A stretch of 6,334 bases of DNA. Origin: JACCRE01 sp049790855 (lineage in GTDB: Bacteria; Planctomycetota; Planctomycetia; Planctomycetales; Planctomycetaceae). The notes under the pieces were generated by a model. That model saw only the letters and a program-made list of their open reading frames with translations, searched no databases and had not been told where the DNA came from. The DNA is taken from positions 1 through 6,334 of the forward strand of contig JBAQZJ010000437.1 in assembly GCA_049790855.1 (NCBI GenBank), read 5' to 3'. How positions within the stretch are numbered: the first letter of the stretch is position 1; each line of letters begins with the position of its first letter. Both the position numbers and the translations under genes were made by a program. Below, in pieces: positions 1 to 5,417 of the stretch.

Positions 1-4
1 AAAC

Positions 5-31
5 GCGCTCCCTGACGGTCGCGGCTAAACG
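5..31 (+). repeat. Dispersed repeat, copy 1 (GCGCTCCCTGACGGTCGCGG type)
   Basis: A 27-nt copy of a repeat beginning GCGCTCCCTGACGGTCGCGG and ending CTAAACG. It lies just past the stop codon of the minus-strand sigma-factor gene. Related copies are at 851-873 (inverted), 898-920 and 5392-5417. Only the copy at 5392-5417 shares the CTAAACG tail. No role is visible. It could act in the 3' region of the sigma gene or simply be a dispersed intergenic repeat. Confidence 0.8.
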
Positions 32-33
32 AT

Positions 34-777
34 TCATTCGCGCAGCGCCGCGCGCAAATCGGCGAGTTCCTGCGCGATGGCGGCGGGGTCGGAAACCGTC
101 TGGGCGACCTCGTCGTGCAACAGTTCCTTGTACCGCTTCCGCAAGCGATGAACCGCGACCTTCACTGCCCCTTCTGTCATGCCGAGCGTCGTGGCGACCG
201 TCGCGTAGGGGGCGGCCTCGGTCGCGGCGGTCATCAGCGGCTTGAGCGCCGCGAACTTCGCCGTTCGGGCCGGGTCGTCGGCGTGCTCCTCTTCCAGCCG
301 GACGAGCACGCGGTCGAGCACCGTCATCGCCCAACGCCGTTCGAAGAGGCGGTCGGGCGTCTGTTCTTCGACGGGTTCGAGCTGGTACCGCGACTCGCCG
401 GCCTCGAAATCGAGCGACAACGGTGTGCGACCTCCGCCGCGTTTCGCCGCGCGCCGCTTGTCGCGTTCCTTGCCGAGAAACCGCGACAGCGCCGTCAGCA
501 GGAACGTGCGGAACCGCCCGCGGTCGCGATCGGCGCTGCGAACCCAGCCGCGTTCGAGCAACCGGGCGAAGAACGCCTGGGTGACGTCTTCGGCCTCTTC
601 TCGCGAGCAGCCTCGCCGGCGAAGAAACGCATACAGCGGATACCAGTAGGTCTCGCAAAGCGACGCGAGCGCCAATCGAGCCGCCGAATCCTCACGCCCC
701 GCCGCACAGACGACACTCCACCGCGTCGTCGCGAAGCGACCGGAAGGAGCGAGGTCGGCGGTTTGAGAACCGGTCAT
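34..777 (-). CDS. Sigma-70 family (ECF-type) RNA polymerase sigma factor
   Basis: This 247-aa protein should direct RNA polymerase to a specific set of promoters. Region 2 spans about residues 40-110: YWYPLYAFLRRRG, then EEAEDVTQAFFARLLERG (roughly 60-77, core binding), then the -10 recognition stretch RGRFRTFLLTALSRFL (86-101). Region 4 is a helix-turn-helix at about 186-222 (APYATVATTLGMTEGAVKVAVHRLRKRYKELL). The 75-residue linker between them is long for an ECF factor. That linker, the FATTRWSVV start and the DPAAIAQELADLRAAL tail match the planctomycete ECF type, often found near Ser/Thr kinases. No kinase or anti-sigma gene is visible here, though the downstream side is cut by the window edge. 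The start at 777 is the first ATG before the conserved FATTRWSVV block. It has no clear Shine-Dalgarno sequence. The gene is divergent from the enzyme genes, and a role in controlling them is possible but unsupported. Confidence 0.88.
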   Translation of the reverse strand: MTGSQTADLAPSGRFATTRWSVVCAAGREDSAARLALASLCETYWYPLYAFLRRRGCSREEAEDVTQAFFARLLERGWVRSADRDRGRFRTFLLTALSRFLGKERDKRRAAKRGGGRTPLSLDFEAGESRYQLEPVEEQTPDRLFERRWAMTVLDRVLVRLEEEHADDPARTAKFAALKPLMTAATEAAPYATVATTLGMTEGAVKVAVHRLRKRYKELLHDEVAQTVSDPAAIAQELADLRAALRE

Positions 778-850
778 GGTTCGTCATTCTAGCATGTGCG
801 ACCGAGAGCTTGTCAGCCTGCGGGTGCTGCTGAACAATCAGAGGCTCTCA

Positions 851-920
851 GAGCCGCGACCGTCAGGGAGCGCTTTCTGACGCCGGAGCGCCGAGAAGCG
901 CTCCCTGACGGTCGAGGCTC
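851..920. repeat. Long hairpin formed by inverted copies of the GCGCTCCCTGACGG repeat
   Basis: Positions 851-873 and 898-920 are reverse complements at 22 of 23 positions, separated by 24 nt. Two more A-T pairs extend the stem into the loop. The arms are copies 2 and 3 of the repeat seen at 5-31 and 5392-5417. The hairpin sits in the 226-nt divergent intergenic region between the sigma factor and the asparagine-synthetase-like gene. A 13-nt perfect odd palindrome (843-855, GGCTCT/AGAGCC) overlaps its left edge. There is no T-tract, so it is not a clear terminator. It could insulate the two divergent genes. A plus-strand ORF read through it is an artefact: the repeat translates as LPDGRGS. Confidence 0.85.
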
Positions 921-993
921 CGTTGTCGTTTCGTCACGCGCGCGGCGACGCTTGAACCGCATCGCGTCGTGCCGGTAAATGGTTGAACATCCC

Positions 994-997
994 GGAG
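994..997 (+). promoter_or_regulatory. Ribosome binding site for the asparagine-synthetase-like gene
   Basis: GGAG lies 6 nt before the ATG at 1004. It decides the start: the alternative in-frame TTG at 983 lies upstream of this GGAG and adds only seven residues. It is the only convincing Shine-Dalgarno sequence in front of any gene in the window. Confidence 0.7.
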
Positions 998-1003
998 AAA
1001 ACC

Positions 1004-2332
1004 ATGCCCACGACCGCCTACGTCGAACGACTCGTCGATCTGCTCGATCCCGCTGCGAACCTGATTTTCAACATGAGCGTCGAGGAGGCGTCCGAACGGG
1101 TCGGTTCGGGCGAACCGACCGCAGTTCGCGAAATCGCCGGGCACTTCGCGATCGTCCACAAACAGGGAACGGTCGTCCGCATGGCCCGCTCGATCGGCCG
1201 GCCGATGCGCTACTTCCTCGCCAAGCGTGCCGAAGGCCCCTGCCTCGTCGTCGCCGAGCGGATCGACGAAATCCACGAGTTCCTCCGCGGCGAAGGACTC
1301 GACGGCCAGTTCCGGCCGGCGTACACGCGGATGGTGCCGGCTCATCACGTCGTCGAGTTGCAGCTCCTCGGCTGCCCCGACCCGAACCCGACCAACACCC
1401 GCTTCTTCGAGCCGGAACGGAATCGCCTGTCGACCGATCTCGACGAAATCGGCACCGCGTACATCGGCGCTCTCGCCGCCGAGATCGATCGCTGGCTCGA
1501 TGCGATCGACCCGGCCGAGCCGCTGGGCGTCGAGTTCTCGGGCGGCATCGACAGCGGGTCGGTGTTCCTGGCGCTCTACAGCCGGCTGCTCGCGCGCGGC
1601 GAATCGCCGGCCCGGCTCAAGGCCTTCACGCTGTCGATCGACGGCGCCGGCGACGACGCGGCCCAGTCGCGCGAGTTTCTCGCCCGGCTGGGGCTGGGCC
1701 TGTTCCTCGAGACGATCGACGTCGACCGCACGTCGCTCGACTTCCGCGAGGCCGTCCGCGTCACCGAAGATTACAAACCGCTCGACGTGCAGGCGGCAAC
1801 CGCGGGGCTGGCTCTCTGCCGGGGCATCCGCGACCGCTATCCACTCTGGAAGTACCTGATCGACGGCGACGGCGGCGACGAGAACCTCAAAGATTACCCG
1901 ATCGAAGACAACCCCGAGCTGACGATTCGCAGCGTCCTGAACAACCGGATGCTCTACCACGAAGGCTGGGGCGTCGACGCCGTCAAGCACTCGCTGACCT
2001 ACACCGGCGGCCAGAGCCGCGGCTCCGTCCGCAGCTACGCACCGGCCCGCAAGCACGGCTTCACGACGTTCAGCCCGTACGCCCTGCCGAACGTGATCGA
2101 GGTCGCCGAGGGCATCCCCTTCATCGAACTCACCGACTGGAACCACGACCGGCTCTACGCTCTCAAGGGCGAGATCGTCCGCCGCGGCGTGAAAGCCGTG
2201 ACGGGCCTCGACATGCCCGTCTTCGAGAAACGCCGCTTCCAGAACGGCGCGGCCGACGAGGGAGCGTTCGCAGCGATCTTTCCCAGCGACGATAGCGAGT
2301 ACCGCCGGGCATTCGCGGCGATCTATGAATGA
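1004..2332 (+). CDS. Asparagine-synthetase-like ATP-dependent amide ligase, glutaminase cysteine absent
   Basis: This 442-aa protein resembles the asparagine synthetase B / beta-lactam synthetase superfamily, whose enzymes adenylate a carboxylate with ATP and form an amide. The C-terminal synthetase domain (about 150-442) has the PP-loop SGGIDSGS (179-186), a second nucleotide-site motif DGDGGDEN (287-294), SPYALPNVIEVAEGIPF (357-373), and KRRFQNGA (409-416). That last block aligns by eye with the RQKEQFSDG region of E. coli AsnB, placing K409 at the conserved catalytic lysine. The N-terminal part keeps traces of the class II glutaminase fold (AGHFAIVHKQGTVVRMARS, 45-63). However, the protein begins Met-Pro, not Met-Cys, so the glutamine-hydrolysing nucleophile is missing. 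The protein is shorter than AsnB (about 550 aa). It may use free ammonia or an amine, or close a ring as beta-lactam synthetases do. It is cytosolic, with no signal peptide. The ATG at 1004 is chosen for its GGAG. Substrate unknown. Confidence 0.85.
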   Translation: MPTTAYVERLVDLLDPAANLIFNMSVEEASERVGSGEPTAVREIAGHFAIVHKQGTVVRMARSIGRPMRYFLAKRAEGPCLVVAERIDEIHEFLRGEGLDGQFRPAYTRMVPAHHVVELQLLGCPDPNPTNTRFFEPERNRLSTDLDEIGTAYIGALAAEIDRWLDAIDPAEPLGVEFSGGIDSGSVFLALYSRLLARGESPARLKAFTLSIDGAGDDAAQSREFLARLGLGLFLETIDVDRTSLDFREAVRVTEDYKPLDVQAATAGLALCRGIRDRYPLWKYLIDGDGGDENLKDYPIEDNPELTIRSVLNNRMLYHEGWGVDAVKHSLTYTGGQSRGSVRSYAPARKHGFTTFSPYALPNVIEVAEGIPFIELTDWNHDRLYALKGEIVRRGVKAVTGLDMPVFEKRRFQNGAADEGAFAAIFPSDDSEYRRAFAAIYE

Positions 2333-2347
2333 CTTTGGATCTTTGAT

Positions 2348-2493
2348 GCCTCACGCAAAGACGCCAAGAATTGATTGTGATAAGGAAGACTCACGCGGAG
2401 GCGCGGAGACGCAGAGAAAGGCCGTTATCCTCTGCGACTCCGCGACTCTGCGTGAGATTTTTTTCTTTGCGTCTTGGCGTCTTTGCGTGAGGC
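2348..2493. repeat. Nested palindromic repeat element of 8-nt units
   Basis: The outer arms 2348-2369 and 2472-2493 are a perfect 22-bp inverted repeat. The inner arms 2390-2416 and 2430-2456 match at 24 of 27 positions around a 13-nt loop. Both arms consist of degenerate 8-nt tandem units. The outer right arm reads CTTTGCGT, CTTGGCGT, CTTTGCGT (2465-2488). The inner right arm reads CTCTGCGA, CTCCGCGA, CTCTGCGT (2430-2453). The inner left arm reads CGCGGAGG, CGCGGAGA, CGCAGAGA (2394-2417). The element fills almost the whole gap between the ligase and radical SAM genes: it starts 15 nt after one stop and ends 19 nt before the next ATG. Translated ORFs across it are artefacts. Confidence 0.92.
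2390..2464 (+). terminator. Possible rho-independent terminator after the asparagine-synthetase-like gene
   Basis: The inner GC-rich stem (2390-2416 with 2430-2456, 24 of 27 paired) is followed by one A and seven Ts (2458-2464). That is the layout of an intrinsic terminator on the plus strand. The stem is longer than usual and belongs to a repeat element, so termination may be incidental. If active, it would separate transcription of the ligase gene from the radical SAM gene. Confidence 0.5.
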
Positions 2494-2494
2494 C
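2465..2494 (+). repeat. Direct repeat left of the radical SAM gene (copy 1)
   Basis: This 30-nt block matches 3639-3668 in the same orientation at 29 of 30 positions, with T2472 versus C3646 the only difference. The last 22 nt are identical. The two copies lie on opposite sides of the radical SAM gene. The block is the right arm of the palindromic element at 2348-2493. Confidence 0.9.
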
Positions 2495-2512
2495 CCTACT
2501 TCCCTTTGACCG

Positions 2513-3451
2513 ATGTCGTTCCCTCGACTCACCGACGCCGCGATCCTTGCCGCACGGCCGCCGAAGAACGCGGTCGATCCGCGGCGGCCCTATGCGTTTC
2601 ACATCGAGCCGGAGCGGACGGCCCGCGGCCTCGTCGAAGACGTCGCGACGATCTTTCTGACAAACCGCGAGTGCCCGTTCCGCTGCCTGATGTGCGACCT
2701 GTGGGAAAACACGACCGACGTGACCGTTCCCGGCGGCGCGATTCCCGCCCAGATCGACTTCGCGTTGTCACAACTCCCCCTCGCACGACACGTCAAGCTC
2801 TACAACAGCGGCAACTTCTTCGACCAGAATGCGATTCCGCGGTCCGACTTGCCGGCGATCGCCGAACGGGTCCGTGAGTTCGACACGGTGATCGTCGAAA
2901 ATCACCCTCGCCTGTGCGGCGAGGCGTGCGGTCGGTTTCGGAACGAACTCGGCACCGAACTGGAAATCGCGCTCGGTCTGGAGACGATTCACCCCGACGT
3001 TCTGCCGGCCCTGAATAAGCGAATGACGCTCGACGACTTCGAGCGGGCCGTCGGGCTGCTCGTCGGCGACGACATCGCCGTCCGCGCGTTCGTGCTGCTC
3101 GGCCTGCCCTGGCTCGATGAAGCCGAAGCGGCCGACTGGGCGATCCGCAGCGTCGAGTTCGCCTTCTCGATCGGCGTCGGCTGTTGCAGCGTCATTCCGA
3201 CCCGCGCCAAGCACGGCGTGCTGTCGCAGTTGGAGCGGGACGGTGCGTTCCGATCGCCATCCCTCGTCACGCTGGAACGGGTCGCCGAGGAAACGGTCCG
3301 TCCCGGACGCGGCCGGGCGTTCGTCGACCTGTGGGACGCCGGCCGGCTCACCGCCTGTTCCGTGTGTGCTCCGCAGCGAATCGAGAGGATGCGGACGATG
3401 AACTTCACGCAGCGCATTCCGCCGGCCGTGAAATGCGATCGTTGCGGGTAG
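2513..3451 (+). CDS. Radical SAM protein, RaSEA/Elp3-like, with C-terminal CxxC pairs
   Basis: A 312-aa enzyme predicted to cleave S-adenosylmethionine at a [4Fe-4S] cluster and start radical chemistry. The cluster ligands are C54, C58 and C61 in ECPFRCLMC, the CxxxCxxC motif. Further blocks resemble the archaeosine-biosynthesis radical SAM group (RaSEA, TIGR01210-like) as I recall it: HVKLYNSGNFFDQNAIP (93-109), VENHP (128-132), EIALGLETIHPDVLPALNKRMT (151-172), VRAFVLLGLPWLDEAEA (190-206) and SVIPTRAKHG (226-235). The C-terminus carries two CxxC pairs, C282/C285 and C308/C311, which could bind zinc or a second iron-sulfur cluster. It is cytosolic. The start at 2513 has no Shine-Dalgarno sequence, only a pyrimidine-rich leader after the palindrome. 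TAG ends the gene. Because its neighbours are an amide ligase, a flavoenzyme and a methyltransferase, it probably modifies a small molecule or peptide, but a tRNA or nucleobase substrate cannot be excluded. Family placement is by eye. Confidence 0.83.
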   Translation: MSFPRLTDAAILAARPPKNAVDPRRPYAFHIEPERTARGLVEDVATIFLTNRECPFRCLMCDLWENTTDVTVPGGAIPAQIDFALSQLPLARHVKLYNSGNFFDQNAIPRSDLPAIAERVREFDTVIVENHPRLCGEACGRFRNELGTELEIALGLETIHPDVLPALNKRMTLDDFERAVGLLVGDDIAVRAFVLLGLPWLDEAEAADWAIRSVEFAFSIGVGCCSVIPTRAKHGVLSQLERDGAFRSPSLVTLERVAEETVRPGRGRAFVDLWDAGRLTACSVCAPQRIERMRTMNFTQRIPPAVKCDRCG

Positions 3452-3467
3452 CGATGGAAGAGAAAAC

Positions 3468-3520
3468 CACGGAACACACGGAAGACACGGAAAGGGAGGA
3501 ACCACGAAACTCACGAACGT
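3468..3520 (+). repeat. Degenerate 9-nt tandem units (CACGGAANN / CACGAANNN)
   Basis: Three adjacent units, CACGGAACA, CACGGAAGA and CACGGAAAG, occupy 3468-3494. After an 8-nt break, CACGAAACT and CACGAACGT follow at 3503-3520. They form the outer left arm of the nested palindrome downstream of the radical SAM gene. The right arm holds related 9-nt units TTTCGTGTC, ATTCGTATG and TTTCGTGGT at 3676-3702. The first unit begins 16 nt after the radical SAM stop codon. Confidence 0.85.
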
Positions 3521-3705
3521 AGAAAATCTCTCGCCAAGACGCCAAGAAAGAGGGCAGAAAGAAACCGCGGATATCGCGGATGTCACGAATATCAGGCTGC
3601 ATCCGCGGTATCCGTGTTATCCGCGGTTCTTCTTCGTCCTTTGCGCCTTGGCGTCTTTGCGTGAGGCCTTTCTTCTTTCGTGTCATTCGTATGTTTCGTG
3701 GTTCC
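3498..3705. repeat. Triple-nested palindromic element between radical SAM and FAD genes
   Basis: Three inverted repeats lie one inside another. The outer is 3498-3510 with 3693-3705, 13 bp perfect and extending inward with mismatches. The middle is 3532-3546 with 3647-3661, 14 of 15. The inner is 3563-3581 with 3610-3628, 17 of 19. Outer and inner arms are made of 9-nt units; the inner right arm, for example, reads ATCCGCGGT, ATCCGTGTT, ATCCGCGGT at 3601-3627. The middle arms are made of 8-nt units (CGCCAAGA twice at 3532-3547; CTTTGCGC, CTTGGCGT, CTTTGCGT at 3639-3662). With the tandem units before it, the element fills the 267-nt gap and ends 13 nt before the next ATG. No gene or clear T-tract terminator is seen in it. 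Confidence 0.9.
3639..3668 (+). repeat. Direct repeat right of the radical SAM gene (copy 2)
   Basis: This block matches 2465-2494 at 29 of 30 positions in the same orientation. It is the right arm of the middle (8-nt unit) palindrome. The two copies bracket the radical SAM gene, so homologous recombination between them would remove that gene. Confidence 0.9.
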
Positions 3706-3718
3706 GTAAAGACTTCCT

Positions 3719-5230
3719 ATGACGGCCTCTCTTCACGTCGACGTCGCGATTCTCGGGTCCGGCTTCGGCGGGAGTCTGGCGGCGCTCTTGCTGCATCGGA
3801 TCGGCCTCAAACCCGTACTGATCGATCGCGGGCGTCATCCGCGGTTCGCGATCGGCGAATCGTCGACGCCCGTCGCCGACCTCGTCCTCGCCGATCTCAC
3901 AACCCGATACGACCTGCCGCGGCTGCGACCGCTGGCGAAGTACGGCCCGTGGAAGGCGGCGTATCCCGATCTGCGCTGCGGCCTGAAACGCGGCTTCAGC
4001 TACTTTCGGCATGAACCGAACGAATCGTTCGTCCCGCAGACCGATCACGGCAACGAACTGCTCGTCGCCGCGAGTTCGACTGACGAAAGCTCCGACACGC
4101 ACTGGCACCGCGCCGACGTCGACACGTTCTTCGCCGCGGAAGTCCGCCGGGAAGGGATTCCGTTCTTCGAAGGTGCGGCCGTCACGCTCTCGCCGCACGG
4201 CAGCGGCTGGCGGCTGGAAGGAACGGGCGACGACCGGCCGCTCGCCGTCAAGGTGGAGTTCGTGATCGATGCGACGGGGGAAGCCGGGGCCGTGTTGCGA
4301 TCGCTCGGGCTGTCGCGCGATTCAGGAACCTGTCTGACACGATCTCGGGCGGTCTTCGCTCACTTCGAGAACGTCCGTCCCTGGCACTCGATGCTGCCCG
4401 CGGCGACGCAGGCCGATTACCCGTTCCCCTGCGACGCCGCGGCGCTGCATCAATTGCTCGACGAGGGCTGGATGTGGCAGTTGCGGTTCGATGCGGGAAT
4501 CGTCAGCGCCGGTTTCGCGATCGACGAATCGGAACGTTCGCTCGACGACTCGATTCCCGTCGAACAGGAATGGAACGAACTGCTCGCACGCTATCCCTCG
4601 ATCGCCGATCAGTTTGCCGACGCCAGCCTCGTCGCACCGGCCGGCGGACTGCGACGGGCGGGCCGGATGCAGCGGCTCGCACCGCACATGGCCGGCCCGA
4701 ACTGGGTGCTGTTGCCGAACGCCGCCGGCTTCATCGACCCGCTGCACAGCACCGGCATCGCACAGACGCTGTGCGGCGTCGAACGCCTCGTCGCGATTCT
4801 CAAGAATCACTGGCAGCGGGCGACGTTGCCGTCACGGTTGACCGAATACGAGCACACGCTTCGATCTGAGTTTGCACTCGTCGATCGACTCGTCGCCGGC
4901 GGCTACGCGACCCGCCGCATCTTCCCGCTGTTCGCGGCGTTCTCGATGCTCTACTTCGCCGCCGCGACGACATACGAACGCCGTCGGCAGCGCGGCGAGC
5001 TGTCACCCGGCGCCGCGTTCCTATGTGCCGATGACGAAGCGCTGCAACGAATCGTCGGCGACGCCTTCCACCGCGTCCGCGAATTGACGGCGACGGGTCA
5101 GCCCACTGAAGACGCGATCGCCCGCTTCGAACGCGAGACCGTCACAGCGCTCCGCCCGTTCAACCACGCCGGCCTGTTCGACCCGGCGGCGAAGAACATG
5201 TACCGACACACGGCGCTGCCGGAGGGGTGA
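3719..5230 (+). CDS. FAD-dependent oxidoreductase of the flavin-dependent halogenase superfamily
   Basis: A 503-aa flavoprotein. The N-terminus is a Rossmann FAD site: VDVAILGSGFGGSLAALLL with G13xG15xxG18, the acidic strand end D36, and GES at 46-48 as in halogenases (GEATVP-type). K90 in GLKRGFSYF sits where the halogenase catalytic lysine (K79 in PrnA) would fall by eye. FVIDATGEAG (181-190) is a second FAD contact. GWMWQLRF (250-257) keeps the two tryptophans of the WxWxIP motif but lacks IP. NAAGFIDPLHSTGI (334-347) is the conserved C-terminal FAD-binding block. H343 replaces the catalytic glutamate of tryptophan halogenases (E346 in PrnA). It may therefore be a halogenase on a different substrate, or a hydroxylase or dehydrogenase. 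A separate flavin reductase would be needed for halogenation and none is seen. The start at 3719 has no Shine-Dalgarno sequence; the GxGxxG site follows at the usual distance. No transmembrane segment is evident. Confidence 0.85.
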   Translation: MTASLHVDVAILGSGFGGSLAALLLHRIGLKPVLIDRGRHPRFAIGESSTPVADLVLADLTTRYDLPRLRPLAKYGPWKAAYPDLRCGLKRGFSYFRHEPNESFVPQTDHGNELLVAASSTDESSDTHWHRADVDTFFAAEVRREGIPFFEGAAVTLSPHGSGWRLEGTGDDRPLAVKVEFVIDATGEAGAVLRSLGLSRDSGTCLTRSRAVFAHFENVRPWHSMLPAATQADYPFPCDAAALHQLLDEGWMWQLRFDAGIVSAGFAIDESERSLDDSIPVEQEWNELLARYPSIADQFADASLVAPAGGLRRAGRMQRLAPHMAGPNWVLLPNAAGFIDPLHSTGIAQTLCGVERLVAILKNHWQRATLPSRLTEYEHTLRSEFALVDRLVAGGYATRRIFPLFAAFSMLYFAAATTYERRRQRGELSPGAAFLCADDEALQRIVGDAFHRVRELTATGQPTEDAIARFERETVTALRPFNHAGLFDPAAKNMYRHTALPEG

Positions 5231-5241
5231 CGATCGCAACA

Positions 5242-5385
5242 GGGTGGCTGGGGACGACGCGCTTTCAACGTGAATTTCAGTATCGGCATGATCGCGTCGC
5301 CCCCAGTCGAAGGTGAATCGACTGGGGGCGGGCCGCTGACGCTTCACTCGAAATCACGCCGGCAGCGGCCCGACCCCAGCCACCC
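5242..5385. repeat. Branched inverted-repeat element (about 144 nt)
   Basis: A pair of arms, 5242-5310 and 5318-5385, is inverted around a 7-nt loop. The arm ends pair perfectly: GGGTGGCTGGGG (5242-5253) with CCCCAGCCACCC (5374-5385), and 5299-5310 with 5318-5329 (12 bp). The middle of each arm folds back on itself: CGACGCG 5255-5261 with 5293-5299, and a 10-bp stem 5329-5338 with 5363-5372. The predicted shape is a four-way cloverleaf. The terminal loops also contain near-complementary stretches, CGTGAATTTC and GAAATCACG. It starts 12 nt after the FAD-gene stop and contains no T-tract. It could protect mRNA ends, act as a structured terminator, or be a dispersed repeat. Confidence 0.85.
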
Positions 5386-5391
5386 GGCGGC

Positions 5392-5417
5392 GCGCTCCCG
5401 ATGGTCGCGGCTAAACG
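5392..5417 (+). repeat. Dispersed repeat, copy 4 (GCGCTCCC...GGTCGCGGCTAAACG)
   Basis: A 26-nt near copy of the repeat at 5-31, including the CTAAACG tail, differing by one deleted base and one substitution. It begins 6 nt after the branched inverted repeat, so two repeat families are stacked in this 295-nt gap. From 5418 to 5525 I see no gene or strong structure, only a pyrimidine-rich stretch (about 5481-5525) leading into the methyltransferase gene. Confidence 0.75.

Noticed and set aside
796..978. A 60-aa plus-strand ORF between the sigma factor and the ligase gene
   Set aside because: Most of it is the translated dispersed repeat (REALPDGRGS), a common false small protein.
952..981. A possible promoter TTGAAC - 18 nt - TAAATG ahead of the ligase gene
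   Set aside because: Only about 4/6 and 3/6 matches to the sigma-70 consensus, and spacing alone is weak evidence. The true promoter may lie elsewhere or use another sigma factor.
863..2146. A 427-aa open frame on the minus strand, antisense to the asparagine-synthetase-like gene
   Set aside because: High GC content opens antisense frames. The protein shows no recognisable domain, it runs into the repeat hairpin, and the plus-strand frame has clear catalytic motifs.
979..2295. A 438-aa plus-strand frame overlapping the asparagine-synthetase-like gene
   Set aside because: Its translation is an arginine/proline-rich, low-complexity shadow without motifs. The other frame carries the PP-loop.
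2333..2512. A small precursor-peptide gene for the radical SAM enzyme
   Set aside because: The only open frames here are translations of the palindromic repeat. No leader-core-like peptide with a plausible start is seen here or in the other gaps.
2768..3586. A 272-aa minus-strand frame antisense to the radical SAM gene
   Set aside because: It begins in the nested palindrome and lacks any domain. It is explained as a shadow.
3452..3718. A CRISPR array, suggested by the short regular repeats
   Set aside because: The units are 8-9 nt, directly adjacent and degenerate, with no spacers. They form palindrome arms.
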